From: Bacillota bacterium
GTDB lineage: Bacteria > Bacillota > Clostridia > Christensenellales > CAG-314
NCBI GenBank assembly: GCA_023458375.1
Contig: JAEWZT010000001.1
Location: forward strand, 124,001-188,000
Direction: 5' to 3'
Length of the DNA stretch: 64,000 nucleotides
Shown: piece by piece, positions 23,765-32,918 of the stretch
Position numbering within the stretch: position 1 is the first letter of the stretch
How the letters are laid out: the number at the start of each line of letters is the position of its first letter
Notes under the pieces: model-generated
What the model saw: only the letters and a program-made list of their open reading frames with translations
Database searches by the model: none
What the model was told of the DNA's origin: nothing
Made by a program: the position numbers and the translations under genes

Positions 23765-24973
23765 TTAAAGAGTATTTGCGGTGCAAATTGCAAGCATGCA
23801 AAGCAAGAAAAACATAAAAGCCACCGCGATAATACAAACATAAAGCACCGTCAGCGATTTTGAGCAATCGGTTAAAAAAGCCACGATACGGCTGTCGCTT
23901 ACCGGCTCTATAACGGCGGCGGTAAGTTGAAGCGCCAAGGAATAAAGCAAAATTTTTATTATGGGCGCCGTTATAAGCACAAGAATTAAAATAAGACCCG
24001 TTACCCCAACGGCATTTTTTATTAAAATACTGCTTGCGAGTATTAAGTCAAAGCCTTCGGCAATGTAACCCCCCACTATGGGCAGATAATTCCTTGTGGC
24101 AAACTTTACCGCCCTTATAGATATCCCGTCGGTAACGCCGGCAGTAACGCCTTTAACGGTTAAAAAAGCTGTGAAAACTGTAAATACGATACTTAAAATT
24201 ACCGTAGAAATATGCCTGAAAAACTCCGCGAACTTAGTCAGTCTTATATTGTTTGACATATTCGCCACCACGCAAAATACAATGCCCATAACTGCCAGAG
24301 GCAAAACGCATTTGGACACAAGCTCAATTATTCCGCCGCAAAAAAGTGCCAATGAGGGCTGCATCGCCGTAACTCCCGCGCTTGCGCCTACCGCCGTCAT
24401 GAGCGTCAAAAGCAGCGGCATTATAATTTCCGCAAGCGACTTTATGTCGGTAACGGTTTTTGCGGCGCCGTCGGCAAGCTTCCACACGGGAATTAAAACG
24501 GAAGTAATTACGATAGCGTATCCCACGAAATGCACAACCTCGCCCGTTGAGGCGCTTATAAGCTCTTTCTTTTTAGAAAAAAGCCCCAAAAGCACGCTGA
24601 CCACAATTACGGTTAACAGCGAGGGAAGAAGGGAAAGGAAACCTCCTAAAAGCATATCGGATAAAAACACCAGATAGCTTTGAGCGTTAATGTCAAGTTC
24701 GCCGTTTAGAATTTGTTTAACTGTTTCAAGTACGCCGCCTTTAACTATCGTATTATTCTCCAAAGAGGCTAAAAAGTTCTCTAATTCTTCCCAGTTAAAC
24801 TGTTTAAGCTGCCAGTCCGTTTCTTTTTCAAGTTCTTTTATAAGCTTGTCCTCTTCGCTGTTTGCCATTTGTTCCGCTAAAACAGCGGCGGCGGGAAGAA
24901 AAGCTATTATAAGCATTATAATCCCGACCAAAGCGAGAGTTTTAAGTATTAACTTTTTATTTGTTCTTTTCAT
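23765..24973 (-). CDS. spoIIIAE: Stage III sporulation protein AE
   Basis: A polytopic membrane protein of 402 residues, the largest of the operon. A cleavable signal-like segment (about 10-32) precedes a soluble part and then around seven membrane helices from residue 105 onward. The segment NYLPIVGGYIAEGFDLILASSILIKNAVG is typical of the family. It is thought to act with AA-AD as the export-machine-like core of the channel. It begins six bases after spoIIIAD. Confidence 0.92.
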   Translation of the reverse strand: MKRTNKKLILKTLALVGIIMLIIAFLPAAAVLAEQMANSEEDKLIKELEKETDWQLKQFNWEELENFLASLENNTIVKGGVLETVKQILNGELDINAQSYLVFLSDMLLGGFLSLLPSLLTVIVVSVLLGLFSKKKELISASTGEVVHFVGYAIVITSVLIPVWKLADGAAKTVTDIKSLAEIIMPLLLTLMTAVGASAGVTAMQPSLALFCGGIIELVSKCVLPLAVMGIVFCVVANMSNNIRLTKFAEFFRHISTVILSIVFTVFTAFLTVKGVTAGVTDGISIRAVKFATRNYLPIVGGYIAEGFDLILASSILIKNAVGVTGLILILVLITAPIIKILLYSLALQLTAAVIEPVSDSRIVAFLTDCSKSLTVLYVCIIAVAFMFFLLCMLAICTANTL

Positions 24974-24979
24974 AAAGAC

Positions 24980-25369
24980 TTAACCGGGAAGTATGGCTAT
25001 GACAAGCCTTACTAAATCAAGCATTAAGGGCAGCGCGACTACGGCAATGCAGATTTTCCCTGCGAACATAACTTTATCGCCTATTGAAACGGCTTTGGCG
25101 TCGTTGCATACGCCCGCGGTGAATTCCGTTAAGTAGCCTATGCCCACGATTTTTAACACCGAAAGAAAAAGGTCGGAATCTACGCCCGTTTTTTCTGCAA
25201 GGTTGTAAAAGGTATACGCTACGTCAAAAAGCCCGTCTAACACCGACAAAATGATAATTACTCCGCTTCCAATGCCTAAAAGCAGAGCAATTTCGGGATT
25301 GTGCTGCCGCAGCATAACTACGGCTACCACCGCCACTACCGCAAAGGCTACTATCTGTATAAAGCTCAC
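24980..25369 (-). CDS. spoIIIAD: Stage III sporulation protein AD
   Basis: A 129-residue membrane protein related in fold to FliQ-like export components. Four hydrophobic helices and the conserved LSVLKIVGIGYLTEFTAGVC and DAKAVSIGDKVMFAGK motifs identify it. It overlaps spoIIIAC by four bases, so translation of the two is coupled. Confidence 0.93.
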   Translation of the reverse strand: MSFIQIVAFAVVAVVAVVMLRQHNPEIALLLGIGSGVIIILSVLDGLFDVAYTFYNLAEKTGVDSDLFLSVLKIVGIGYLTEFTAGVCNDAKAVSIGDKVMFAGKICIAVVALPLMLDLVRLVIAILPG

Positions 25370-25563
25370 GACAAATCAAAAAGCGACTGTATGGAGTTAA
25401 ACAGCTGAACAACCATATCAAGCACAATTATCAAACACAAAATCAAGCCGGCAATAGTAACGAGAGTGGCGATTTCGTCCTTGTTTGCCTTTTTTAAAAG
25501 CATTGATATTACTGCGGTTAGCAGCCCGATTACGGCTATTTTATAAATTATACTTATATCCAT
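25366..25563 (-). CDS. spoIIIAC: Stage III sporulation protein AC
   Basis: A 65-residue protein with two membrane helices (about 5-23 and 33-55). IIYKIAVIGLLTAVISMLLKK and KDEIATLVTIAGLILCL match the family. It is a small subunit of the SpoIIIA secretion-like complex. It starts four bases after spoIIIAB. Confidence 0.93.
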   Translation of the reverse strand: MDISIIYKIAVIGLLTAVISMLLKKANKDEIATLVTIAGLILCLIIVLDMVVQLFNSIQSLFDLS

Positions 25564-25567
25564 AGTT

Positions 25568-26014
25568 TCACAAAATCAAAATGGAAAAAAGCAGCCCTAC
25601 GAAAATGCCGAGTTTTACCGACAAAGAAGCTTTTTGCTTTCTTTCTTCCGCTGCCTTTTGATGGCTTTCATTGAAGTATTTGGTAAAAAAATCCGTCTGC
25701 GTAAGGCTGCTGGCGCTGTCGCTTTTACCCAAAGAATTAAAAAAGTCCTTAACGTAGGGATACTCGTCTTTTGTGAGATAGGGCGGAGATTTTCCCTCAG
25801 AAAAACATTGATATGTCTGTTTAAATTCGCCTCCGTATTCCCCTTCCAAAAGTGTATTCAGCGGTTTTTTCGCATAATTGAGGTTGGCACAGTAGTCGGC
25901 GGTAAAAACCGAAAGCGCTCGGAAGAGGTTTTGGCGCGCTAAATATTTTGCGGAGATTTTATGCCCCACAAAAGCCGAACAGCACATTATCATAACTACG
26001 CCTAAAAGCTTCAC
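25568..26014 (-). CDS. spoIIIAB: Stage III sporulation protein AB
   Basis: A 148-residue protein with N- and C-terminal membrane segments and a helical soluble middle resembling type II secretion component GspF. The end, SLSVKLGIFVGLLFSILIL, is typical. The start codon is GTG at 26014 with AAAGGAG about 12 bases upstream. Unlike most genomes, where AB follows AA closely, 390 bases separate them here. Confidence 0.85.
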   Translation of the reverse strand: MKLLGVVMIMCCSAFVGHKISAKYLARQNLFRALSVFTADYCANLNYAKKPLNTLLEGEYGGEFKQTYQCFSEGKSPPYLTKDEYPYVKDFFNSLGKSDSASSLTQTDFFTKYFNESHQKAAEERKQKASLSVKLGIFVGLLFSILIL

Positions 26015-26404
26015 GCTTTTTGTATACTCCTTTTTTAACTTATTTTTATTTATTTAAGGCTTTCGTTCCGTCATTATAAAAATAATATCGCTTTGCCATT
26101 CTTTTTCTTTTTGTCTTCATTTTGCGTTTGTTAGTCTGTATTTTCTTTTGCTTGTGCAATGCTTGAAATTACTTTGCTTTACTTATAATTACTTGAATAT
26201 TTTTCGGTATGTTTTTTTGAACTGCAATCATACTTTTTACTTTGACTTCATCTTACGCTATCATAGATAGATGTAACTGATTGATAACACTTTGACTTCA
26301 CCCTTTTTATATATTGCTTTGAGCTGTCTTGCTTTTGCGAAATCATCTTCTTTTATTTAGACTTGCGTGATATTAAGCCTTGTGGCTAAAATCTTGCTTT
26401 GAAT
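26015..26404. other. 390-base gap inside the spoIIIA operon
   Basis: The minus strand is purine rich. The 12-mer TGAAGTCAAAGT occurs twice, near 26238 and 26289. A basic frame of 37 codons from a TTG (26046-26159), or 24 codons from an ATG (26046-26120), lacks a ribosome binding site. No clear sigma-E promoter and no strong terminator was recognised. Its role is unknown. Confidence 0.4.
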
Positions 26405-27265
26405 CTAAACGCTTTCACCGCAAAGCTTTTTCATATTTGCGTCGTATAGCGCTTCTATCGTTCCAGCGCCTAAACGCTGAGAAAGCACCGCAAACCTTTG
26501 GAAATAACTAAGCAATCGCGCTTCTTTTTTTGCCGCTTCCTCCAAATCTTTGCCGTGCAGCGACGCAAAAACGGCAACACCGCTGTATATTACAAAAGGC
26601 AACAACTCCAACTCCTCCGCGCTTAATTCGTCGCAAATTAAGGCTTGGGGCGCCAGGCAACGCGTGCCTATTGTCATAGCTTCAATTTTGTTGGCGCAAA
26701 GCACGTCGCACCCCCCCAAAACGTTTTTTTCGTTTATACAATTTGAAAGTTCTCCTCTTTCGTCTGCGACAAGGCAGTCATAACCGTTTTGCGAAAGCTG
26801 GCGCGCTATGTCCCTTAAAAGCGTTGTCTTGCCAGCGGACGGCGGCGATATAATCAAGGTGCTTACAAGTGGATTTGTAATGAACGGCATAATCTTGTCA
26901 GCGCACCCCTTGACCGAGTTTGAAAACCTTAGCACCAAAGAAGTATATTCTTTGATTACCGTAAGCTTTTCGCCCTCGCCGTAAACGCCCTTTCCAGCTA
27001 TGCCTATGCGGACGCCCTCCTCGGTAGTGACAAAGCCGCGGGAAATATCTTTGGCATAAGCGTAAACGGATTTATCGCAGGCGTTATAAACTATATCTGC
27101 AAGGCATTCCTTAGTAACGGAGTAGTCGGCGACAACCGCCCATCTCCCCTCTCTTAAAACTTTGGGGGCTTGTCCTACCCTTAACCTGACCTCCTGCACC
27201 CCCTCGCAGCCCCCCTTAAACAGCCTAATATAAAGGTCGCAGGGCAGAATACCGCTTAACTCCAT
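26405..27265 (-). CDS. spoIIIAA: Stage III sporulation protein AA (ATPase)
   Basis: A secretion-type ATPase thought to power the SpoIIIA channel in the mother cell. The P-loop reads SPPSAGKTTLLRDIARQL, with serine instead of glycine or alanine at the first position. The Walker B is ALICDELSAEEL, and SLHGKDLEEA resembles the sensor region. The N-terminal VQEVRLRVGQAP is typical. The ATG at 27265 gives 286 residues, near the family norm. A TTG at 27307 would add 14 residues but has no ribosome binding site, and neither does the ATG, so the start is uncertain. Confidence 0.87.
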   Translation of the reverse strand: MELSGILPCDLYIRLFKGGCEGVQEVRLRVGQAPKVLREGRWAVVADYSVTKECLADIVYNACDKSVYAYAKDISRGFVTTEEGVRIGIAGKGVYGEGEKLTVIKEYTSLVLRFSNSVKGCADKIMPFITNPLVSTLIISPPSAGKTTLLRDIARQLSQNGYDCLVADERGELSNCINEKNVLGGCDVLCANKIEAMTIGTRCLAPQALICDELSAEELELLPFVIYSGVAVFASLHGKDLEEAAKKEARLLSYFQRFAVLSQRLGAGTIEALYDANMKKLCGESV

Positions 27266-27644
27266 ATAATAAAATATTTTAGACAAGCCTTTATTAGAAC
27301 AAAGCAAGCAGGTGAAACAGTTCTTAATTTATATTTTTAGCTAACCTACAATTTAATGTTTAGCGGCTAAGTGTTAGAGGTTATTCCAAACTAAAATTAA
27401 GCGGTTATGCAATTTATGTATACAAAACCCCTATAAGAACTGCAACTATTAAAAAAACAAAACGCGCGCATTAGTTAAAAAGAAACTCAAAGCGTCCTAG
27501 CATTAGATTAAACAAAATGCTTAAAGAGATTTGCTCTTTGCACAAATGTGAATATGCACATGCGCGCAAATGATGATATTTACAAATGCCAAATTGTAGC
27601 TATGCAAACGCAAAAGCAAACCGCAGAAAAAGTGCCGTAAAGAA
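27266..27644. other. Gap between efp terminator and spoIIIAA
   Basis: About 380 A+T-rich bases that must hold the sigma-E-type promoter of the spoIIIA operon. I could not match a convincing -35/-10 pair. No RNA gene or small reading frame with a ribosome binding site was seen. Confidence 0.35.
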
Positions 27645-27673
27645 TAAAAAAAGAGAAAGCATAAAGCTTTCTC
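27645..27673 (-). terminator. Terminator after efp
   Basis: GAGAAAGC and GCTTTCTC (27653-27660 and 27666-27673) form a stem followed on the minus strand by TTTTTTTATT. It lies 30 bases after the efp stop and ends the long rimP-to-efp run. Confidence 0.9.
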
Positions 27674-27702
27674 AAAAGATGCTGTTAACTATTAAAATGA
27701 AA

Positions 27703-28266
27703 TTATTTCTTAACTCTTTCCATATATTCGCCCGTTCTGGTATCCACCCTTATGGTGTCGCCCTCGTTTACAAACATAGGCACCATGATTTCGTAACCCG
27801 TTTCAAGCGTCGCAGGTTTTTGCGCGTTGGTGGCGGTATTACCTACGGCGGCGGGTTCGCAGACGGTAATAAGAAGCTCAACAAAGTTAGGCGGTTCTAC
27901 CGAAAACGCCGCGCCCTTGTAAAACCTTATATTTGCGCTCATATTTTCTGTTATAAACATTAAGGCATCCTCTACCTGCACCTTGTTCAAGGGAACAAGC
28001 TCAAAGGTTTCGGCGTCCATAAAATAATAAATATCGCCGTCAGCATAGGAATAAGTCATTTCCTTTGACTCAATCATAGCTCTTTCAAACTTTTCCGAAG
28101 GGTTAAAGGTGCGCTCTAATACCGCGCCCGTTACGATATTTTTTATCTTGGTGCGCACAAACGCCGCGCCTTTGCCCGGCTTAACGTGCTGAAAGTCCAC
28201 GACTATATAAATTCCGCCTTCCATTTCAAAGGTGATTCCTTTTCTGAATTCGCCCGCTGTAATCAT
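27703..28266 (-). CDS. efp: Translation elongation factor P
   Basis: EF-P relieves ribosome stalling at polyproline. Its 187 residues give three beta-barrel domains. The modifiable lysine K32 lies in KPGKGAAFVR at the tip of domain I. The C-terminal DTIRVDTRTGEYMERVKK is the family signature. No EpmA/EpmB or YmfI-type modification gene is in the window, so the form of modification is unknown. It follows the M24 peptidase gene by 34 bases, the usual pairing. Confidence 0.95.
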   Translation of the reverse strand: MITAGEFRKGITFEMEGGIYIVVDFQHVKPGKGAAFVRTKIKNIVTGAVLERTFNPSEKFERAMIESKEMTYSYADGDIYYFMDAETFELVPLNKVQVEDALMFITENMSANIRFYKGAAFSVEPPNFVELLITVCEPAAVGNTATNAQKPATLETGYEIMVPMFVNEGDTIRVDTRTGEYMERVKK

Positions 28267-28300
28267 ATATTATCCTCCACAATTGCCTATATCACAAGAC

Positions 28301-29371
28301 TTAAAGTATTATAATGTCTTTGGGTGAAGTTGTCAAATTGATTATCTTATCTTGTTTGACAATTACAAGGTCTTCAATGCGCACACCTCCGAGATTTTCA
28401 ACATAAATGCCCGGTTCAACGGTCATAAGCATGTTTTCTTGAAGCCTTTCTTCCGAAAGGGCATTACTGCTGGGACGCTCGTGAATGTCAATACCCAAAG
28501 AATGCCCCAAACCGTGGTTAAAGTGATTGGGGTAACCCGCGGAAACGATAACCTGCCGCGCCAACGCATCAACCTCTTTGCCCATCATACCGCACGCCAT
28601 ATTATTAAGGGCGGACATTTGAGCCTTTAAAACGGTATTATAAATCTTTTTAATTTCCTCGTTGGGTTTTCCTAAAAATACCGTTCTGGTCATATCGGAA
28701 CAATATCCGTTGTAGCGCGCGCCAAAGTCCATAGTTATGGCTTCCCCCGCTTTAATCTGCTTATCAGTGGGGTGAGCGTGGGGTTTGCTGCCGTTTGTGC
28801 CCGAGGCGATAATCGTATCAAAGGCAATTCCCGTCGCGCCGTTTTTTCTCATTTGGTATTCAAGTTCCGCCGCAATCTCGTTTTCGGTAACATTGGAGGA
28901 AATGAAGTTTAAAATCTTATTAAAAGCCTTGTCTGTAATGCTTTGAGCCTTTGAAATGCAGTCAAGCTCGTAAGGAGTTTTGATTTGGCGCACGTTTAAA
29001 ATACTGTCGCCTGCGGGAACATATTCAAAGTTGCCCAGTTTTTCAAACAACGACTTAGATTGCGAAACGGTAATTTCCGTATCCTCGTAGCCGACGCGTT
29101 TTGCCGAAATATTTTCTAGCAGCTCTTTTGCGCATTCATACGCTTTAAGCCCGCCTTCCGACAAAAATACGTCAATGCCGCTGTCTTTCATGGCTTCTTT
29201 TGCCATTTCAAAATAGCGGAAATCGGTAATATAGCTTGCGGATTCGCGGGTTAAAACCAAAATGCCGAAAGTTCCCGAAAACTTTGTGAAATACAGCCTG
29301 TTGTTTTGGGAAATAACGACGACAGCGTCCACGTCAGGCAGGATATTAAAAAGTCTGTCTAATTTTTCCAT
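28301..29371 (-). CDS. Xaa-Pro aminopeptidase/dipeptidase, peptidase M24 (YqhT-like)
   Basis: A pita-bread-fold metallopeptidase of 356 residues that removes residues before proline. The creatinase-like N-terminal domain covers about 1-125. The five metal ligands are seen in TMDFGARYNGYCSDMTR (two Asp), NHGLGHSLGIDIHE (His), MTVEPGIYV (Glu) and GGVRIEDLVIV (Glu). It sits directly before efp as in Bacillus, a functional pairing around proline-containing peptides. The length is normal. Confidence 0.92.
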   Translation of the reverse strand: MEKLDRLFNILPDVDAVVVISQNNRLYFTKFSGTFGILVLTRESASYITDFRYFEMAKEAMKDSGIDVFLSEGGLKAYECAKELLENISAKRVGYEDTEITVSQSKSLFEKLGNFEYVPAGDSILNVRQIKTPYELDCISKAQSITDKAFNKILNFISSNVTENEIAAELEYQMRKNGATGIAFDTIIASGTNGSKPHAHPTDKQIKAGEAITMDFGARYNGYCSDMTRTVFLGKPNEEIKKIYNTVLKAQMSALNNMACGMMGKEVDALARQVIVSAGYPNHFNHGLGHSLGIDIHERPSSNALSEERLQENMLMTVEPGIYVENLGGVRIEDLVIVKQDKIINLTTSPKDIIIL

Positions 29372-29383
29372 ATGTATATCTCC

Positions 29384-30229
29384 TTAAATATTGTCATATA
29401 TTTTTTTCATTTCAAGGGCGTCCTCAATTTGACTGCCGTCCGATTCCGATAAAACCGTAGGCGTAAAGCCGCGTTTAGCTATCACTTGGGCAAGCGGCGC
29501 AAAATCGGGTCCGTAGGAAGTGTCGCTCATTTTTAAATGCCTTACTTCGCCCCCCGCGCTAAACTCTATTTTGCTGAAATGTATGTGCATATGCTTAGCC
29601 CTGTCGCCCAACTTCTCTTGCATTTTGCATAACAGTTCATCGTATGCGGCAAATCCTTGAAACTCGCCGTGGCTTCGCGCGTATAAATGACCGAAGTCTA
29701 CCGTAGGAATAAACATTTCGTCTATAAGGCAAAAATTAATTATTTCTTCCGCCGTGCCGAGCTGGCTCATTTTTCCCATAGTTTCGGGGCAAAAGTTAAT
29801 GTCGCCGTAACCTCTTTCGCGCGCTGTAAGGGCAAATTCCTTTAAGTTTTGCGCCGCCGCAAAAAGCGCTTCTTCCCTTGTCATCTTGCCGGTAGTTCCC
29901 ACGTGAAAAACAATCCTTTTTCCTCCCAATAGCCTTGCTTTGTCTGCCGACCTGAACAGATAACCGAAAGATTTTTCAATCATGTCCCTGTCGGGGTTGG
30001 CAAAGTTTATATAGTAAGGCGCGTGAACGGAAAGAGTTATTCCCTGTTCTTTGCAATTTTTACCTATAACAGACGCCGTTTCGTCTGAAATGTTTGCCCC
30101 TCTGCCAAAAGAATATTCGTAAGCGGTAAGTCCCAAAGAGCGCAAAAAGGATGGCATCTCATAAGAATGTTTAAAACCTTTTTCGTAAAATAAATCTCCG
30201 TTGCCGCTAGGTCCGAATTTTACCTGCAT
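29384..30229 (-). CDS. Endonuclease IV-like TIM-barrel protein (AP endonuclease family 2)
   Basis: The chosen start gives 281 residues, preceded by AAAGGA. Probable metal ligands are H in SVHAPYYINFANPD, H in VFHVGTTG, E in CPETMG, D and H in TVDFGHLY, H in MHIHFS and E in LSESDG, the pattern of endonuclease IV. HAPYYINFANPD is especially close to Nfo, which cuts abasic sites in DNA. The N-terminus differs from the classic GSHVS form, so a sugar isomerase-like relative is an alternative. The gene overlaps ribF by 23 bases. Confidence 0.78.
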   Translation of the reverse strand: MQVKFGPSGNGDLFYEKGFKHSYEMPSFLRSLGLTAYEYSFGRGANISDETASVIGKNCKEQGITLSVHAPYYINFANPDRDMIEKSFGYLFRSADKARLLGGKRIVFHVGTTGKMTREEALFAAAQNLKEFALTARERGYGDINFCPETMGKMSQLGTAEEIINFCLIDEMFIPTVDFGHLYARSHGEFQGFAAYDELLCKMQEKLGDRAKHMHIHFSKIEFSAGGEVRHLKMSDTSYGPDFAPLAQVIAKRGFTPTVLSESDGSQIEDALEMKKIYDNI

Positions 30230-31106
30230 ATTCTTTGTCCTTTTGCATTTGCGCTTTGAGCTGTTCAACGCTTTCAAAACGAGTGATAGAGCGCAAATAT
30301 TCGTTTATTGAAAGCGTAATCGTCTTTCCGTATAGGTCGCCCTCAAATGCTAAAATATGCGCTTCTACGGTAGTTGCGGTTATATTAAAGGTGGGAATAT
30401 CACCTATGCTTATAATAGTATTATAGGTTTTGCCGTTTATGAGAGTAGTTCCCGCAAAAACACCTTGCGGAAGAATCTTTTCGGGCGAAACTTCCAGGTT
30501 TGCGGTAGGAAAGCCCATTTCCTTTCCCTTGCCGCGCCCCTTAACAACTTTGCCGCTTATACTAAACGGTCTGCCTAAAAGCGTGTTGGCTTTTTTAATC
30601 TCGCTGCCTTTAATGAGCTGCTTTATATAGGACGATGACACTCTTTGCCCGTTTCGTTTTACTTCCTCAACCACGCACAGCTCTATACCTTTTTCATTAC
30701 AGTAGGCTCGTAATTCATTTACACCTTTAACGTCGCGCCCGAAAGTATAGTCCTTACCGCAGCATATAAACTTTACGCAAAACTTGTCAAGCAAGGATAA
30801 AAAACTATGGGCAGACAAGTTCATAAAGGCTTCATTAAAAGAAGAGTAAAGTAACAAGTCAACCCCTTCCTCTTCAAACAGCTTTATTCTTTCTTCAAAG
30901 GTATATAGCAAGCCGCCATCCCTTCCCAAAAGATTTCGGAAGTTATTTGAAAAGGTAAAAAGCGAGGTAAAAACCCCCTCTTTTTTAGCATACTCTTTGA
31001 CTTTGCTTAGTATTTTTCTGTGTCCTAAATGCAGACAGTCAAAAAAACCTAAACCCAAAGCCAAAGGCTTGTCAAAATTTTCTTTTGTAACGTCAATTTT
31101 ATTCAT
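30207..31106 (-). CDS. ribF: Bifunctional riboflavin kinase/FAD synthetase
   Basis: This enzyme makes FMN and FAD from riboflavin. Its 299 residues include an N-terminal nucleotidyltransferase domain (GLGFFDCLHLGHRK, RVSSSYIKQLIKGSEI) and a C-terminal riboflavin kinase domain (GRGKGKEMGFPTANLEV). The metal-binding residues of the kinase domain lie in GFPTAN. It overlaps truB by eight bases, following the truB-ribF order common in bacteria. Confidence 0.93.
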   Translation of the reverse strand: MNKIDVTKENFDKPLALGLGFFDCLHLGHRKILSKVKEYAKKEGVFTSLFTFSNNFRNLLGRDGGLLYTFEERIKLFEEEGVDLLLYSSFNEAFMNLSAHSFLSLLDKFCVKFICCGKDYTFGRDVKGVNELRAYCNEKGIELCVVEEVKRNGQRVSSSYIKQLIKGSEIKKANTLLGRPFSISGKVVKGRGKGKEMGFPTANLEVSPEKILPQGVFAGTTLINGKTYNTIISIGDIPTFNITATTVEAHILAFEGDLYGKTITLSINEYLRSITRFESVEQLKAQMQKDKEYAGKIRT

Positions 31107-31959
31107 CGTACAGATAATATTTTATTGCAATTTTCTCTTCTTGCTCTTGCGCAAGCCCCAAAAAATACTCGCCGCAATACAAACGGAAAAGTCCTTTGGG
31201 CATACCTTCAAGAGTAATGTTCAAGCCGTTTGTTAAATGCTTAAAGTGTTTTTCTTCCGCCCTGTAAGCGGGAAGATGCGCCAAAGGCTCTTCAATACTT
31301 ATTAAATATTTCTTGTAGTCTTCTTTAATTTTTTCAAGCGTAGCACTTTTTGCTATTTCAAAAAACCCCGATTTGGTCCGCACCAGCTTGCTCATATACG
31401 CCAAAGAATCAACAGCTTTACCTAAATCCCTTGCAAGCGCGCGGATATACGTTCCCGCACCGCAGACAATTTCAAAACCGTAAACGTTTGCCTCTTTTTT
31501 ATATAAAAGCTTAAAGGAATAAACTGTGACTTTGCGCGCCGCTAAGTTTGCTTCTATACCCCGTCTGGCAAGAGCGTAAGCCTTTACGCCCCCCGTTGAC
31601 AAGGCTGAGTATTGAGGCGGAACCTGCATAATCTCCCCTGTAAGACCTTGTAAAGCCTCTGTAATTGCTTTTTTGTCGGGGAGATTAACGCATGTGGCTG
31701 TAACAGTGCCGGCACAGTCTAACGTATCGGTTGTTGAGCCGAAAGTAATCTCCGCAATATATGTTTTTTGCTTGTCAATTAAATAATCAAAAAGTTTTGT
31801 CGCTTTACCCAGCGCTACCGGCAAAACGCCTTCCGCTTCGGGGTCTAGCGTGCCTAAGTGCCCCGCTTTGCATTTAATTACGCCCTTTACTACCGAAAGC
31901 GCGGCGGCGCTGCTTATTCCCTTTTCTTTATTGATAATGATAAAGCCGTTAAAGCTCAT
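31099..31959 (-). CDS. truB: tRNA pseudouridine(55) synthase
   Basis: The enzyme forms pseudouridine 55 in the T-loop of tRNA. Its 286 residues contain the catalytic aspartate in GHLGTLDPEAEGVLPVALG and the family motif VPPQYSALSTGGVKAYALAR. A C-terminal RNA-binding extension is present. It overlaps nrnA by four bases. Confidence 0.94.
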   Translation of the reverse strand: MSFNGFIIINKEKGISSAAALSVVKGVIKCKAGHLGTLDPEAEGVLPVALGKATKLFDYLIDKQKTYIAEITFGSTTDTLDCAGTVTATCVNLPDKKAITEALQGLTGEIMQVPPQYSALSTGGVKAYALARRGIEANLAARKVTVYSFKLLYKKEANVYGFEIVCGAGTYIRALARDLGKAVDSLAYMSKLVRTKSGFFEIAKSATLEKIKEDYKKYLISIEEPLAHLPAYRAEEKHFKHLTNGLNITLEGMPKGLFRLYCGEYFLGLAQEQEEKIAIKYYLYDE

Positions 31960-32918
31960 TTGAGCTTATCCCCTACGGCTTTTAGAAGTTTTTCAAGCAC
32001 GTCTTCAAATACGCCGCTGATTTGACAGCCCGCTGCCATCAAATGTCCCCCTCCGCCGAAAGACTCGGCAATGTCGCGCACGGGAGTTTTGTCCCCTCTT
32101 AAACTAATTTTAAACACGTTTGGCGAAGCCTCCATTAAAGAAGCCCCGATTTTGCAGCCCTCTATGTTTACGGCGTAATCAACAATGTCGCTTGCGTCTT
32201 GCTTGGTAGCGCCGCAGCTCTCAATATCTTCTCTGGCAGCATAGACAAGGCAAAACCGCCCGTCGTAATAGCGCCTCATTTTAGACAAAACCTTGCCCAA
32301 AAGCTTGGCTCTTGTAAAGGTCATTCTGTCGTAAAAAACGCGGTTAATCAAGGCGATATCAATGTTATATTGCGACAATTCCGCCGCCGACAAAAAACTG
32401 TGTTTGTTGGTGTTTGAATGCGAAAAATTGCCTGTGTCAATTGACAGCCCAATAAAAAGCTGCGTCGCCATTTGGCTGTCAAGCTTTTTATTCCATACGC
32501 GGGAAATATCAAGGATAATTTCCGCCGTGCTAGAATATTCTACCCATAAATAATTGCGCCCAAAGGGAGCGTATGCGTGGTGGTCTATGACAAGGGTATT
32601 TGCATGGGCGCCGAAAACGCCGCTTAAAAGTCCCGTTCTGTATATGTCGGCGCAATCTATCGCCGCAAGCATTGAGTAATTTCTGTCAATTGAGTGCTTG
32701 ATTTCAATTCCTTCCGGTAAAAAATATTGCGCGTTTGAATCTATCGCGCTGTCGCAAAATACTTCTGTCTCTACGCCTTGCATGCGCAATAAAAGGCACA
32801 GCGCGGCGGCGCTTCCAACGGTATCGCCGTCGGAATTGGTGTGGCAAATCAGCCCCACGCTTTTTTGTTTAAGCAATAATTCGGCGCACTGCTCAACTGT
32901 CAGAAGATTGGTTTTCAC
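31956..32918 (-). CDS. nrnA: DHH/DHHA1 phosphoesterase, NrnA-like oligoribonuclease
   Basis: A cytosolic exonuclease that degrades nanoRNA and the dinucleotides from cyclic dinucleotide turnover, and may dephosphorylate pAp. Its 320 residues show the DHH motifs: ICHTNSDGDTVGSA, AIDCADIYRTG, VIDHHAYAPFG and an SIDTGNFSHSNT segment. The DHHA1 signature GGGGHLMAAGCQISG is near the C-terminus. It overlaps rbfA by 26 bases, and the rbfA-nrnA-truB-ribF order is common in Firmicutes. Confidence 0.92.
   Translation of the reverse strand: MKTNLLTVEQCAELLLKQKSVGLICHTNSDGDTVGSAAALCLLLRMQGVETEVFCDSAIDSNAQYFLPEGIEIKHSIDRNYSMLAAIDCADIYRTGLLSGVFGAHANTLVIDHHAYAPFGRNYLWVEYSSTAEIILDISRVWNKKLDSQMATQLFIGLSIDTGNFSHSNTNKHSFLSAAELSQYNIDIALINRVFYDRMTFTRAKLLGKVLSKMRRYYDGRFCLVYAAREDIESCGATKQDASDIVDYAVNIEGCKIGASLMEASPNVFKISLRGDKTPVRDIAESFGGGGHLMAAGCQISGVFEDVLEKLLKAVGDKLK

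Noticed and set aside
26046..26159. 37-codon (TTG) or 24-codon (ATG) basic frame between spoIIIAA and spoIIIAB
   Set aside because: No ribosome binding site; the lysine and arginine content simply reflects the purine-rich strand.
27586..27963. 125-codon plus-strand frame across the efp 3' end
   Set aside because: A shadow of efp and its terminator; no start signals of its own.
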